From the NCBI RefSeq assembly GCF_000495255.1, contig NZ_AVAO01000003.1:1-64000 (forward strand): a stretch of 64,000 nt of DNA, read 5' to 3'. Position 1 is the stretch's first letter, and each line of letters starts with the position of its first letter. This document shows positions 38,127-49,303 of the stretch, piece after piece. Made by a program: the position numbers and the translations under genes. The DNA is from Candidatus Phytoplasma tritici (GTDB taxonomy: Bacteria > Bacillota_I > Bacilli_A > Acholeplasmatales > Acholeplasmataceae). The notes under the pieces are model-generated. The model was given only the letters and a program-made list of their open reading frames with translations, had not been told where the DNA came from and did no database searches.

Positions 38127-39144
38127 TGTTGTTGTTCCTTGCAAATTGTTTTAAAAAGCGAATATCATTGTTATAAAAATATCTAATATTTTCAATTTGA
38201 TATTTAATCATAGCAATTCTTTCAATACCTATTCCAAATGCAAAACCTTGATATTTTTCAGGGTCATAATTGGCATTTTTAAGAACTTGGGGATGCACTA
38301 AACCAGCTCCTAAAATTTCTAAATATTCTTTGGTGCCATTTTTTTTGGTAATTACTAAATCAACTTCAATGCTTGGTTCGGTAAAGGGAAAATAAGACGG
38401 TCTTAAATGAATTTCTTGGGAAGTGCCAAATAATTCTTTGGTAATGATTAAAAGAGTTTCTTTGAGATGGGAAAAATTAATGTTTTTGTCAATTACAAGC
38501 CCTTCTAGTTGCATAAATTGATGACTATGGGTAGCGTCATCGTCGTCTTTGCGGTAAACTTTTCCAGGAGAAATAATTTTGAGTGGTTTTCCCTGTCGAG
38601 CTTTCATTTCTTTGACTTGGACGTTGGAAGTATGTGTTCGCAAAAGTTTTTGGGGGTCAATATAAAAAGAGTCTTGCATTGCTCTTGCGGGATGGCCTTT
38701 GCCCATGTTGAGCATTTCAAAATTATAAAAATCAGTTTCGATTTCGTTGCCTTCTTTAATTTCATATCCCAAAGATAAAAATAAATCTTCAATTTGTTCA
38801 ATGATTTGATTAAGGGGGTGAGTGCTTCCTTGGCAAAAATTAAATGCTGATAAAGTAGGATCAATTTCTTCTTGGAGTAGTTTAGCGTTTAGTTGGTTTC
38901 TTTGTAAAGTTTCTTTTTCTTTTTGTAAAGTGAAAATAATTTCTTGTTTTAAAACGTTAATTAACTTGCCTGCAACTGCTTTTTGGTCATGAGGGAGGTT
39001 TTTTAGTTCTTGGGTAAGTTCAAACAAGATGCCTTTTTTGCCTAAAAATTCTTTGTCTAAGATCATCAATTGGTCTAAATCATGTTTGTTTTTTTGTAAA
39101 CTGGTGTTAAATTGTGCGGTTAGATTTTTGATTTTTGTTTGCAT
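38113..39144 (-). CDS. pheS: Phenylalanyl-tRNA synthetase alpha subunit
   Basis: 343 aa class II catalytic subunit. Helical N-terminal arm, then ETDFYNFEMLNMGKGHPAR, motif 2 GKVYRKDDDDATHSHQF, and motif 3 GFAFGIGIERIAMIKY. Forms an alpha2-beta2 enzyme with PheT, whose gene overlaps its end. Confidence 0.96.
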   Translation of the reverse strand: MQTKIKNLTAQFNTSLQKNKHDLDQLMILDKEFLGKKGILFELTQELKNLPHDQKAVAGKLINVLKQEIIFTLQKEKETLQRNQLNAKLLQEEIDPTLSAFNFCQGSTHPLNQIIEQIEDLFLSLGYEIKEGNEIETDFYNFEMLNMGKGHPARAMQDSFYIDPQKLLRTHTSNVQVKEMKARQGKPLKIISPGKVYRKDDDDATHSHQFMQLEGLVIDKNINFSHLKETLLIITKELFGTSQEIHLRPSYFPFTEPSIEVDLVITKKNGTKEYLEILGAGLVHPQVLKNANYDPEKYQGFAFGIGIERIAMIKYQIENIRYFYNNDIRFLKQFARNNNNENY

Positions 39145-39211
39145 AAAAATAATGACACTTTCTTTATTTTGGAAATTAAAAATATTTGGTTTCGGTGTTA
39201 AAATTAAAAAA

Positions 39212-39565
39212 CTACATTTGAATTATCGAAATAATTTGTCCTTTAGTAAGTAACGATAGCCACATTCCTAAGGTGGCTCCTAATAAAACTCCTAAAGAAA
39301 TGCCAAAAGATCCTTTTTTTAATCCTAAAATAGTACCTCCCAAAAACATTCCTGCTATCATTGCTGTTAAATGTAGTTGGGTGGTTTTTTGGTAAATATT
39401 TGTTTGAGTAGGTTTGTTTAAATAAATTGCTAATACAACAATGACAATAGAGTTAAAAATAATGCAATTGCTTAAAAGTTTACTACTTAAAAAAGGTTTT
39501 TTGTGTGTTTTGATTTGGGGAAAATTGTTTTTTTTAATTAAGGCTTTTCTTGGTTTTTGGTTCAT
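39212..39565 (-). CDS. Small three-span membrane protein, unknown
   Basis: 117 aa from the ATG at 39565 (AAAGGAT upstream; an open frame extends further up without a ribosome site). A basic N-terminal 35 residues (MNQKPRKALIKKN) then hydrophobic segments near 38-55, 68-86 and 92-112. The last two contain repeated Gly patterns (MIAGMFLGGTILGL, GISLGVLLGATLGM) like small pore or helper proteins. Family not recognised. Upstream of pheS on the same strand. Confidence 0.7.
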   Translation of the reverse strand: MNQKPRKALIKKNNFPQIKTHKKPFLSSKLLSNCIIFNSIVIVVLAIYLNKPTQTNIYQKTTQLHLTAMIAGMFLGGTILGLKKGSFGISLGVLLGATLGMWLSLLTKGQIISIIQM

Positions 39566-39751
39566 ATAAATATCCTTTCTGGGATAAAAGTTGTAAAAAT
39601 TTTGAGTTGCAAAAATGGATGTTATAAATGTTTGCAAAATATATAATTTATGATTTGTAATTTTGGATTAGTTTTTTTATTTTATATTTGGTTCGAACAA
39701 AAAAAATAAAAGCAAAAAAATAAATTTAAGTTGGGAATTGTTGAATAAAAT

Positions 39752-41441
39752 TTATTTGTCATTATAAGCTTCATTATGAACTCCTAATGCAGCGCTTACT
39801 GAAGGATCTGATCTCGTTTATTTGTTTAAAAGCTTTGGTCCATTCGATAGATTTTTTAGTACAAAAATCAATTGAAGGACCACCCCAGGAACACAAGACT
39901 TATTGCGCTTGGCAAAGGAAATAAGGTTTCAAAAATTTCGAGATACATGTAGCCTTCTTTATTTATAGGAGTATTATAAGGAAAACGAACATAAGTATTT
40001 TTTAATTACATATCTGTGATTTTTGTTTGGGAAAGTTGTTTTAAAGCATCAATCCAACCTTAGCCTAATTCCATCAGAAATTTTTTTTGAAGCCATGAAA
40101 AATCTTTTGGGTAAATAAATATTCAAATGTTTGTCGCAGAATATGTTTTTCTATTTTGCCATTTGTGCTGCGCATTTTACTTTTGGGATTGAGTCTCATA
40201 GCAACATCTAAAAAGTTTTTGTCTAAGAAAGCCACTCGCGCCTCTACTCCTCAATTACTCATTGCTTTGTTTTGGCTCGTCGTGCACAATCATATAAAAT
40301 CTAATGAAGCTAATTTACGGACTGTTTCTTTGTGGAATTCTTAAGCATTAGGGTCTTTATGAAAATATAGATAACACCTCCAAAAATTTCATCATCACCT
40401 TTTACTAGAAAGAATCATTTTAATACTCATAGCTTTATTTTTTCGAGCTATTAAATACATATGAATTGATGCGTGAATAGTTATAATATCATACGTTGCA
40501 ATATTATAAATGAAATCTTTTAAAGTATCTATGCCTTCTTTAATAGTAACAATTAATTTCATGATGGACTTTTCTCAAATGATTATTGGTTGCTTCTTTG
40601 GCAGATTTAAGATAAGGAGCACCTTTAAGACCCACAGCAAACGAATGAAGTGAAGGAAACCAAGCATCTTTTTTGCTTGATTCTTCTATGCGGTGTTTGG
40701 CAAATTTTTTAGTGATTCCAGAAATAATAGAAGAGTCAAGTCCACCAAATAAAAGTACGCCATAAGGAACATCAGACATTAAATGTTTTTTTATTGATGT
40801 TTCAAGAAAATTCCGTAATTGGTTTGTTTTTGTTTGATTGTTTTAAACATTTTGATAATCCATCCAATCGCGTTTATAATATTGGACCATTTTACCAGAT
40901 TCACTATATAAATAATTTCCTGAAGGAAAAATAGAAAGGATTTTACAAATGGGAATTAGGGCTTTAATTTTGGAAGCTATATAAAAATTTGGTCAAGGTC
41001 ATATCCCATATAAATCGTAATTATTCCGATATGATCGCGTCCTATAAGATAGGTGTTATATAAAATTAAATGAAAACATTCCTTTCAATTCATCTAAAAA
41101 ATTAACACCTTTTTTTGATATAGTTCTAAAATAACTTCGCAATCTGATTCTGTTTGGAACTCACATTTATCTTTGTATTGTTGGCTCAAATCTAAGTGGT
41201 TATAAATCTCTCCATTTATTGCAAGTGCTAAGGTTTTGTTTTATTATAAAGTGGGTTGGTTTCCCACAGCATTGACATCTACAATTGATAGTATTTCGTG
41301 TGCTAAAATGGCTTTTTGAGAAGCAAAAATTTCTGATCAATCAGGTCCTCGATGGAACATCAAACTTGAAAGTTTAAGAGTTTGGTCACACAACATTTTT
41401 GGATCGGTTTTAATATTTAGTATTCCAAAAATTGAACACAT
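39752..41441 (-). pseudogene. asnB: Asparagine synthetase B, heavily decayed
   Basis: Starts at 41441 with MCSIFGILN, keeping the Cys2 nucleophile of the glutaminase domain, then LMFHRGPD, NGEIYNH and QTESDCEV in shifting frames. The synthetase domain includes VPYGVLLFGGLDSSIISG (the ATP-binding SGGLDSS loop with Ser changed to Phe) and SFAVGLKGAPYLKSAKEATNNH. The far end still reads DPSVSAALGVHNEAYNDK, the family C-terminus. At least several frameshifts and stops lie between. The whole original gene (about 1.7 kb) can still be traced, so decay rather than truncation removed it. Confidence 0.88.
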
Positions 41442-41503
41442 TTTATTCTCCTTTAAACGCATTGAAAACATATTTTATTTTTTTATCGATAAACAACTTC
41501 ATA

Positions 41504-42262
41504 ACAAATTACAATCTTTAAAAAAATCATATAAAGCATTTTTGTCGATGTGAGGAGCAGTTAAATTGGCAACTTTGTTAAGAGTTTAATAATTGAAGCA
41601 TTTCAAAATTGTTGCAACCATCTCCCATGCAAATTAATTGGTAATCTTTGTGGTCTTTCATAATTGCTCGGATGCCATAAGCTTTATTAACTTGTTTGGT
41701 GATTAAACTTACAAAACCATTTTTCCAATAATAAGCTTGTAGTTGTTCAAAATCTTTTAAAAAATAAATAACAAGGGAGTGATTTTGATGAAATAAATTA
41801 ATTTTGTAAATAGGTTTTTTAAATGAAGATTGCTTTTGATGGGATGTTTTTTGTAACATTAAATTATCAAACAAACTTTTAGAATCAGGGATCTGTTGTT
41901 TGGGTTATACTCCCTTCTTCTAAACTAATATTGAGAACTATGATGCCTTTTTATTGATCTTGATTATTTAAGTTTAATTGCAAGTTCTTGGGGGATAAAA
42001 GTTTGTTGGATGATATTTGTGTGGCTTTCCAAGTAATAGCTCCATTTAGAACAACAAAATAATTTTAAATAAAGCAGTAATTTCTTTTAAAACGATTAAA
42101 CTTTTATAGTTTCTTCCTGTATCAATTTCTAAAATATTATTAGGTTTTTACGCTAGAGTTTGTAAAATTTTTATGGTTTTTGAAGGAATTTCTTTGGTTT
42201 TGTTGTTTTATAAAGTTTGATCAATATCAAATTTTTTTCATATTTGTTCCTTTATTCCTTGA
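41504..42262 (-). pseudogene. Cof-type HAD phosphatase, decayed
   Basis: The upstream end reads FDIDQTL (motif I, D-x-D) and LEIDTGRNYKSL (motif II region) with stops between. The longest open part (41578-41874) has KAYGIRAIMK and the motif IV sequence ICMGDGCNNFEML, where the second Asp of GDGxND is Asn. A further frame continues NLTAPHIDKNALYDFF to about 41504. Several frame breaks make it nonfunctional. Relatives are sugar-phosphate or flavin phosphatases. Confidence 0.75.
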
Positions 42263-43129
42263 TGTATTATAATTAAAAGATAACTAATTAATGCAAAAAT
42301 GATGAAGAAATTATCAAATAACATAAAATATTATAAAAATACTATTAATAAATTTTTAAACTTTGGTATAAATTATAACATTTATGAAAATCATTTTCTT
42401 TTTTATAAACAAGCAAAACTTCTTTTTCTTCGTATTTTTTTGATCCAAAATCATCATATAAAAAGATTTTATCTAAACGGTTCAAAAATAATTTAATATC
42501 CTTTTTGTCCGACTTCAGGATTTAAAAGGTTTTTGGAATAATTACAAATTTTTAAATGTAGAAGGGAAATGTTCTAATAAATTACAATACACCAAATTAA
42601 TACCTTTTTGGTATTCAAAAGGATGTTGTTTGGTGTATTCGGGATTTGGTGATATTTGGATAATCCTCTTTTGCTTGATATTCTTTATTTGGTTTATTTC
42701 TAAGCCTTCCAGCTGTTTTTTTGATGTTTAGGGTTGGGGTTAGTTTGAAGAGTAAAACTTGCATCCAATAAAAATAAGAACTACTTACTAAACCGTATTT
42801 TTGTTTTTAAAAAGTTACTGATTGATCGTATGTTAAAAGTATCATAATTTCAATATCAGTTATTTTTTTGGTCTTGTTGTAATTTATCAAAAATGGTATG
42901 AATGTCTTGTAAATGTTTTAATATATTGTTGTATTTGTGATTGGAAATTCAAAGAAATTTCATCAAAAAGAAATTATTTATTTTTATTGATTGTGTAATT
43001 GTTTAAAAAAACAGATTTAATCAAATTAAAAAAATGAAAAGCAAAGCAAAAAATACGAAAAATGTGAAAGGAGAAAAAATCATATTCAAATAATTTAATA
43101 ATGTTTTTTGTATTTATAATAAAATAATA
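42263..43129. other. Decayed coding region, family not recognised
   Basis: On the minus strand, broken frames can be followed across about 700 bases: around 42850-42700 DIEIMILLTYDQSVTF and YWMQVLLFKLTPTLNIKKTA, then NPEYTKQHPFEYQKGINLV, then KKDIKLFLNRLDKIFLYDDF near 42480. The composition is like real protein, and the strand agrees with the neighbouring asnB and HAD relics. No domain could be named. A plus-strand frame at 42299-42496 looks like chance. Confidence 0.35.
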
Positions 43130-45883
43130 TTAAGATTTATTTTTTTGATTGATTAATAAATTATGAAGTCCAAATCCTAATGCTTTTTTTTGTTTAATGA
43201 CAAGCTCTTGTAAAGGTAATTCTGGGTGTATTTCAGGTTCGTAGTCCGAATATGGATAATATTTAACTTCTTTTAAATCTTTGTTTTGTTCCAAAGTATT
43301 GCGGTTTAATCCCATTTTATCAAGGGTACCTGCAAAAATTAAATTAGTTAATAAATGTTCGGTGAGAAAAGGAAATAATTGTTGTTTAAAGGTTTTAAAA
43401 GAATAATAAAGGGGTGATGTTTGGGATTTTTTTGTTAATTTTTGGTGCTCTTTAATTAAATTTTTTTGTTTTTTCATTAATTCTTGACAAAAAGCAACAT
43501 TTATTCCTTTAATAATAGTTAGAGGCAAAAATAATTTATTGTCCTGGAAATAATATTTATCTTGGCTAATAAATATATGGGGTGGTTCTATAATGATGCC
43601 TTTTTGAATAACTTCTTTTAGCAAAATTTCTGTTTGGGTTGCATCCCCAATAGCATCATTTAATAAAGTAATTACAAAAGCAATAAAATGATTAGCTTTC
43701 AAATAAGCCATACGATAACTAATTAAAGAATAAGCGACACTGTGACTTTTGTTAAAACCGTAATTGGCAAATTTTAAAATATAATCATAAAGTTTATGGG
43801 CTATTTTAAGGTCGCGTCCTTGTTCTTTGCTTTTGGCAATAAAGTTGTTTTTTTCTTGCAATAATAAATCTTTTCCTTTTTTGCTAATAGCTCTTCTAAA
43901 AAGGTCTGCTTGGGCAAGACTGTATTTGGCAAAGACAGCTACAATTTGCATAATTTGTTCTTGATAAAGAATAATTCCATAAGTGGGTTGAAGGATAAAA
44001 TCAATCAAAGGACTAAAAAAAGTGGTAGTTTTTTGATGGCGGTTTTTTAAAAACATATTAAAAGAATCGATGGGTCCTGGTCTGTTTAAGGCAAGTAAAG
44101 CAATTAGGTCTTCGAACTTTTGGGGTATCATTTTTTGTAAAAAGATTTTGGCGTTGTAAGATTCTAATTGAAAAATACCTATTGTTTTTCCTTGTTGTAA
44201 CAACTCAAAAGTTTTTTTATCTTTTAAAGGGATTTGAAAAAGACTAAATTTGGGGTTATTTTTTTGAATAGCTGAAATCATTTGATTCATCAAAGTAAGG
44301 CTTCTTAATCCCAAAAAATCTATTTTGAGAAGTCCGATTGATTCAAGGTCAGAGGCTTCCCATTGGGTTTGTTGTAATTTATTGTGAGTGCCTTTTTGTA
44401 ATGGAATAATTTGATAAAGGGGCATTTGGCTTAAAATAATTCCTGCTGGATGGGTTCCTGTAAATCGTGGCATTCCTTCGATATAAGATGCCATTGTAAG
44501 TAAGTTTTTCATTTGTAAATCCAAAGTTTCTTTTTTATAATTGCTTTTTTTATCCAAATATGACAAAACGCGTTTGGTTTGGAATTCCTTTACTGTGGGC
44601 ATAAATTTCACTAATTCATTAATGATGGATTTTTGGCTTACAAATCTACTAAAAGTAATAATACTTGCTACGTGTTTGGTGCCGTACTTTTGACAAACAT
44701 ATTGAATAATCAAATCTCTTGTATTGTCTGGAAAATCAAGGTCAATATCTGGCATAGTTTTTCTTTGAGGATTTAAAAAACGCTCAAAAATAAGGTCATA
44801 TTGTAAAGGGTCAATTTCTGTAATTTGTAAACAAAAACACACCAAAGAACCCGAAGAAGAGCCTCTACCAGGACCCACTAAAATACCTTGTTTTTTGGCG
44901 TATCTTACAACATCACCTACAATTAAAAAATAATTGTCATATTCCATATCAGCTATAATTTGTAATTCTTGATCTAGTCTTTGTTGGTATTTTGTATATT
45001 TAGGACTTTGAATATCGATGTATTGGTGTAAACCTTCATAAGATATTTGTTTTAAGTATTCTTTGGCAGTTATTTTTTGGGTTTGTAAAAAATCAACAAA
45101 TGAAGGCAACAATATTTTTTGTGGTAAATAATTTTGATATTTAATAGAAAAGATTAATTTTTTTAAATAAGCAAACATTGTTTTGTGTGTTTGGGTGTTG
45201 TATGTGCTATCAAAGTTATCTTTGGTTAAAAAAGATAAATCAGTTTGGTTGTCGTTTTTTTTATTTTCCATTTGTGCAAGCATTTGATAGGTTGGTTGGG
45301 CTTGAAAAGTATCATAGCAAGTTTTGTTAACTGGTACATAAGGAATTTGGAAGTGGTTTGCAAAATCAATGATGTTTTCAGAAAGCAATTCTAAAAAGGA
45401 GTTTTGATAAGAAACACCTAATACAATTTCGTCAAATATTTTTTGTAATTGAGTGGCTATTTGAAAAAATTTATCTTTTTGGTCGCGAAAAAACATGTCA
45501 TCAAAAAAAGGATTTTCTCCGGGAATCAAAGCAAACAAATTTTTTCCTAAATTAGCAATTTTATTTAAGGTAATTTGGGGTTTTTCTTCATTTTTAATAA
45601 TAGTTGAAATTTGAATTAAATTTTTGATTCCTTGGTCGTTTTTGGCATAAATCAAAAGTGTTGCTAATTGATTGTTGTGTAAAAAATTTATTTTAAGTCC
45701 TAAAATAGGTTTGATTTTGTATTTATGGCATAATTTTAAAAAAGTTGGCATGCCATATAAATTATCATCGCTCAAGGCAACAAAATCATAATTATTTTCT
45801 TTGGTTTTTTGCACCAAAGTTTCTAAAGAATTAAGACTTTGTAATAAGCTATAAAAACTTTGCAAATAAAAAAAGCCTCTCAT
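43130..45883 (-). CDS. dnaE: DNA polymerase III alpha subunit, DnaE type
   Basis: 917 aa family C polymerase. N-terminal PHP domain (residues 1-200, with the usual His set largely replaced), then the catalytic core: GPGRGSSSGSLVCF, the acid pair in MPDIDLDFPD, and later FTGTHPAGIIL and NKSHSVAYSLISYRMAYLKA. The C-terminus ends soon after the helix-hairpin-helix region, so the OB and tau-binding parts of larger DnaE proteins are reduced. Mollicutes usually also have PolC for bulk synthesis, with DnaE extending primers. Stands alone on the minus strand. Confidence 0.95.
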   Translation of the reverse strand: MRGFFYLQSFYSLLQSLNSLETLVQKTKENNYDFVALSDDNLYGMPTFLKLCHKYKIKPILGLKINFLHNNQLATLLIYAKNDQGIKNLIQISTIIKNEEKPQITLNKIANLGKNLFALIPGENPFFDDMFFRDQKDKFFQIATQLQKIFDEIVLGVSYQNSFLELLSENIIDFANHFQIPYVPVNKTCYDTFQAQPTYQMLAQMENKKNDNQTDLSFLTKDNFDSTYNTQTHKTMFAYLKKLIFSIKYQNYLPQKILLPSFVDFLQTQKITAKEYLKQISYEGLHQYIDIQSPKYTKYQQRLDQELQIIADMEYDNYFLIVGDVVRYAKKQGILVGPGRGSSSGSLVCFCLQITEIDPLQYDLIFERFLNPQRKTMPDIDLDFPDNTRDLIIQYVCQKYGTKHVASIITFSRFVSQKSIINELVKFMPTVKEFQTKRVLSYLDKKSNYKKETLDLQMKNLLTMASYIEGMPRFTGTHPAGIILSQMPLYQIIPLQKGTHNKLQQTQWEASDLESIGLLKIDFLGLRSLTLMNQMISAIQKNNPKFSLFQIPLKDKKTFELLQQGKTIGIFQLESYNAKIFLQKMIPQKFEDLIALLALNRPGPIDSFNMFLKNRHQKTTTFFSPLIDFILQPTYGIILYQEQIMQIVAVFAKYSLAQADLFRRAISKKGKDLLLQEKNNFIAKSKEQGRDLKIAHKLYDYILKFANYGFNKSHSVAYSLISYRMAYLKANHFIAFVITLLNDAIGDATQTEILLKEVIQKGIIIEPPHIFISQDKYYFQDNKLFLPLTIIKGINVAFCQELMKKQKNLIKEHQKLTKKSQTSPLYYSFKTFKQQLFPFLTEHLLTNLIFAGTLDKMGLNRNTLEQNKDLKEVKYYPYSDYEPEIHPELPLQELVIKQKKALGFGLHNLLINQKNKS

Positions 45884-46074
45884 AATTGCACTTCCCTTAC
45901 TGGCTAAAAAATAAAAGTATTGTTGTTTTTGCTGATTTATTTTAATTCCAATGATAAATTAACACATCAAAATTAATTATGATTTATTTAATTTACGTAA
46001 AATTAGTTTTTTTGATATAATAGTGTTAATTTTAATATTTATATTTATTTACACAAAATCAAAGAAAAAATATT
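45884..46074. promoter_or_regulatory. Short gap with an extended -10 match at 46013-46021
   Basis: TGATATAAT on the plus strand, 54 bases before the relic at 46075. Nothing else seen in this divergent gap. Confidence 0.35.
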
Positions 46075-46602
46075 ATGAATGTTAAAATATTTATTAGAAA
46101 TAATTTTTTATTTTTCTTTCTTTATTTATTGTTTTATAATGTTTTTTTTATTTTATTTTTTATTAATAAAAAAAACATTAAATTCATCAATTTCTCCAAC
46201 ACAAGAAAAACAAGCATCTTAAAAAACTATTAAAGAAACTTTGACACAACATCAAAGACATCCACAATTTTTAATTATATAATGGTTATAATTGGAAAGA
46301 TATAAAACCTGCTGGATTTACTGTAAAAGATTTAATAAATTGTCATTATGCTCCTAATCATCTTTATCTTGCTTGATTTATAATCTGTTAAAGATTTTAT
46401 TGATAATGGTTAATTGATTATATGAATTTATTTTATCAAATCTTTCCATTAAAACAATTTTTAGATGTTGGTTTTACATCGGAAAAATTAAAAGATATAT
46501 GTTTTATAGTTGAACGAGTAAAAGAACAAATGACTCCTCAAAAATTAATTAATGCTGGTTTTATTCCAAAGTATTTAAATAGAATTATCATTTTTTTATA
46601 AA
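46075..46602 (+). pseudogene. Decayed exported protein with AGFT-type repeats
   Basis: An ATG at 46075 gives a basic start and a long hydrophobic segment (FLFFFLYLLFYNVFFILFF), a signal or anchor. After a frame break come units of one pattern: PAGFTVKDLINCHYAP, DVGFTSEKLKDICF and NAGFIPKYLNR. This is an alternation of Ala/Gly-Phe-Thr and Asp/Lys-Leu, about 12-24 residues apart. Two or more stops interrupt. It resembles repeat proteins of the kind x-L-x-x-A-G-F-T found in many bacteria. Family name not known to me. Confidence 0.45.
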
Positions 46603-46683
46603 GATTTAATTGCTTGTGTTTTTACCAAATCAACTTTACATAATATAGATTAATTAATTAATCTATATTATTTTTTACTCTTT

Positions 46684-48216
46684 TTAACCTTTTTTATTAG
46701 TTAGGTCTTTATTTGTTGTTTTGTTTTGACTAAATTTATTTTGATTCTTGCAATGTGGAAATAAAATAACATCACGAATATTTGCAGTATCGGTTAAAAG
46801 CATAACCAAACGATCAAGTCCAATTCCAAGACCGCCAGTTGGAGGCATGCCATAATTAAGGGCGTTTAGGAAATCATAGTCCATGTCATTGGCTTCGTCG
46901 TTGCCTAATTGTTTTTGTTGTAATTGGTTTAAAAAACGTTTTTCTTGTTCGGTGGGGTCGTTAAGTTCGCTAAAAGCATTAGCAAATTCCTTACCTACAA
47001 TAAAAAGTTCAAAACGGTCAGCAAAGCGAGGATCAGATTCATTTTGTTTTGCCAAAGGACTTATTTCCAGCGGATGTCCGTAGACAAAAGTAGGTTGAAT
47101 GAGGGTGTTTTCTACGTATTTTCCAAAAAAAGCCTCAATGATATGTCCTTGACTAAAATGGGGCATAACTTCAATTTGGTGTTTTTTTGCCAAAGAAAGG
47201 CATTGTTCAAAGGTAAAATGATCTGTAAAATCAATTCCTGTTTTTTCCTTTATTGATGCAACCATACTTACTTTTGCAAAATGGGAAAAATCAATTTCTT
47301 GGTTTTGGTAAGTAAATTGCAACTTGCCATTTTTTTTTTTGGATAATTCTTGTAAGCATTTTTTTGTTAAGTCCATAATATCTTGCATATCAGCATAAGC
47401 CAAGTAAGCTTCAATAGTGCTAAATTCGGGATTATGTGTGGCATCAATTCCTTCATTTCTGAAAACACGTCCGATTTCATAGACTTTATTCATTCCACCA
47501 ACAATTAATTTTTTAAGGGGTAATTCGGTGGCAATTCTTAAGTAAAAATCACAATTAAGAGCGTTGTGATGAGTGATAAAAGGTTTTGCAGAAGCGCCTC
47601 CCAAAGTTGGTTGTAAAATGGGAGTTTCTACTTCTAAAAAACCTTGATTATCAAAAAAATTTCTAATGTATTTCATAATCAAACTGCGAGTTAAAAACAC
47701 TTGTCTTGTTTTTTCGTTTACGATTAGATCCACATAGCGATTTTTTCTCATCTCTTCGCGATTTTGCAAGCCATGAAATTTGTCAGGTAAAGGTTTTAGA
47801 GTTTTGGTAAGGTGAATAAATTCCAAGGCTTTAATGGTTAATTCTTGCGTTTTGGTTTTAAATAAAACCCCTTTTATACCTATGATGTCTCCTAAATCAC
47901 AATTTTGATAAATTTGAAAAGCATCTTTGCCCACTAAATCAAGTTTTACATATACTTGCATTCGGAAATTAAAATCTTGTAAATGCAAAAAACCCGCTTT
48001 GCCTTGTCCTCTTTTTAAAACGATTCTACCAGCTACACAAACATTGATTTGTGATTGTTCGAGGGCTAAATTATCTGCTTTTTGGTATTGTAAAAGAATT
48101 TGTTCGATTGAATGAGAAGGGACAATTTTTTTTCCAAAAGGATCGATGTTTAATTTTTTTAATTCATTCATTTTTTGATGTCTAATAATTTCTTGTTCTC
48201 TTAATTTTGTTTTCAT
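46684..48216 (-). CDS. lysS: Lysyl-tRNA synthetase, class II
   Basis: 510 aa. N-terminal OB-fold anticodon-binding domain ([20 protein letters not shown]), class II motif 1 near [10 protein letters not shown], motif 2 [19 protein letters not shown], and motif 3 [15 protein letters not shown]. Ends in a short basic tail. Its promoter region faces the lysine riboswitch at 49304 across a 1.1-kb gap; the two are on opposite strands. Confidence 0.96.
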   Translation of the reverse strand: MKTKLREQEIIRHQKMNELKKLNIDPFGKKIVPSHSIEQILLQYQKADNLALEQSQINVCVAGRIVLKRGQGKAGFLHLQDFNFRMQVYVKLDLVGKDAFQIYQNCDLGDIIGIKGVLFKTKTQELTIKALEFIHLTKTLKPLPDKFHGLQNREEMRKNRYVDLIVNEKTRQVFLTRSLIMKYIRNFFDNQGFLEVETPILQPTLGGASAKPFITHHNALNCDFYLRIATELPLKKLIVGGMNKVYEIGRVFRNEGIDATHNPEFSTIEAYLAYADMQDIMDLTKKCLQELSKKKNGKLQFTYQNQEIDFSHFAKVSMVASIKEKTGIDFTDHFTFEQCLSLAKKHQIEVMPHFSQGHIIEAFFGKYVENTLIQPTFVYGHPLEISPLAKQNESDPRFADRFELFIVGKEFANAFSELNDPTEQEKRFLNQLQQKQLGNDEANDMDYDFLNALNYGMPPTGGLGIGLDRLVMLLTDTANIRDVILFPHCKNQNKFSQNKTTNKDLTNKKG

Positions 48217-49232
48217 TTATATGCTCCTTGCATCATTTAATTTTTTTTAAACATTTAACCTCTATTATACCAAAAAAACTTGGGTTTTGGTGATGTTTTT
48301 GAAAGGGTGGGGATTTTTTCGGGGAAATTAAAAATTTTTTATTTGGTGGTTTGAAAAAGCAAAAAAAGTTAATTTGAATAAAATAAAAAAAGACACTTAT
48401 AAAGAATGCCTTTGGGGTTAGTAATTTAATTTTACAAAATTAAAATTGTGTTTTGTTTTTGTTTGATGAATTAAAATTTGAAATCAAAATAGTTTTAAAA
48501 GAGATGATTTGCAAAAATATAATTTTTAAAAGAATGTTTTTAACAAAATAAGTAAATGAAACAGTTAGTAATTTATATAAAAATGTCACAATTAAAAGCG
48601 AGATACAATTTAAAGGAGGGAATTGCAAAACAAAAACAAAAACATATAAATAATAAACATAAATTAACAACAAATCACACAAACAAATAACAACAAATAA
48701 AATGAATAATTACTTCATTTTTTAATAAAAGTTATAAAATTTACAAATTTTATAAATTAATATATTTCTACTTAATGTTCCATTAAGTATTTTAAAATAT
48801 TACTTAAAGAATCTCAAACTTTAGAAGAACAAGAAAACAAATTATATTAAAATTAACGTTTTTAAAGTATCTAGATTAGTTGGCGGTCTTTCTTTTGTGC
48901 TTTTAATTTGATTTTTTGTTATAGATATCAAACTAATTTAGGAATATATGCAATACATTTTAAAATAATTAATATCATTTTTGCTGTTATTTTCATTATT
49001 TCTTGCCTATTAACTAACCCTTCATCTTATGATGTTTTTTTCTAATTTATTAGTTTATTTTATCTATAATAAAAAGAATAAAAGAAAAAATAAAAGCATA
49101 AATAAAATAATAATATCTAAAATAAAATAATAAGCATAAAAATAAATCCTTATAACTAACTATAAATAAAACTAAGTTATTAATAATTTCTTTATATTTT
49201 TGATAAAAGCGCAATTCCCATTTAAAAAATTA
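48217..49232. other. Long gap between lysS and the riboswitch
   Basis: Mostly AT-rich. Near 48384-48416 an imperfect hairpin followed by seven T on the minus strand may be a terminator. Around 48780-49060 plus-strand frames read LKESQTLEEQENKLY and GIYAIHFKIINIIFAVIFIISCLLTN, a possible membrane-protein remnant with stops. A minus-strand hydrophobic frame at 48440-48682 has no ribosome site and was not accepted. Confidence 0.35.
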
Positions 49233-49241
49233 TGTTATAAT
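49233..49241 (+). promoter_or_regulatory. Extended -10 promoter of the riboswitch transcript
   Basis: TGTTATAAT about 65 bases before the aptamer, with a second TATAAT (49246-49253 region) just after. No clear -35. Placement fits a leader that begins shortly before the aptamer. Confidence 0.5.
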
Positions 49242-49303
49242 TTACTATATAATAAATTTTTATTATATTTTTTAATTACTTAAATAAAATTTTATATAAA
49301 ATT

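Noticed and set aside
35658-38144. Start of pheT at 38144
   Set aside because: The ribosome site AAGGAA lies after that ATG and before the ATG at 38126, which also matches the family N-terminus.
42299-42496. 65-codon plus-strand frame in the decayed region
   Set aside because: Opposite to the relics on the minus strand; biased composition and no ribosome site.
48217-48440. T-box leader before lysS
   Set aside because: No AGGGTGGNACCGCG-type antiterminator motif was found.
48440-48682. 80-codon hydrophobic minus-strand frame
   Set aside because: Starts at GTG without ribosome site; AT-rich DNA gives Phe/Leu/Ile-rich frames by chance. The hairpin after it is imperfect.
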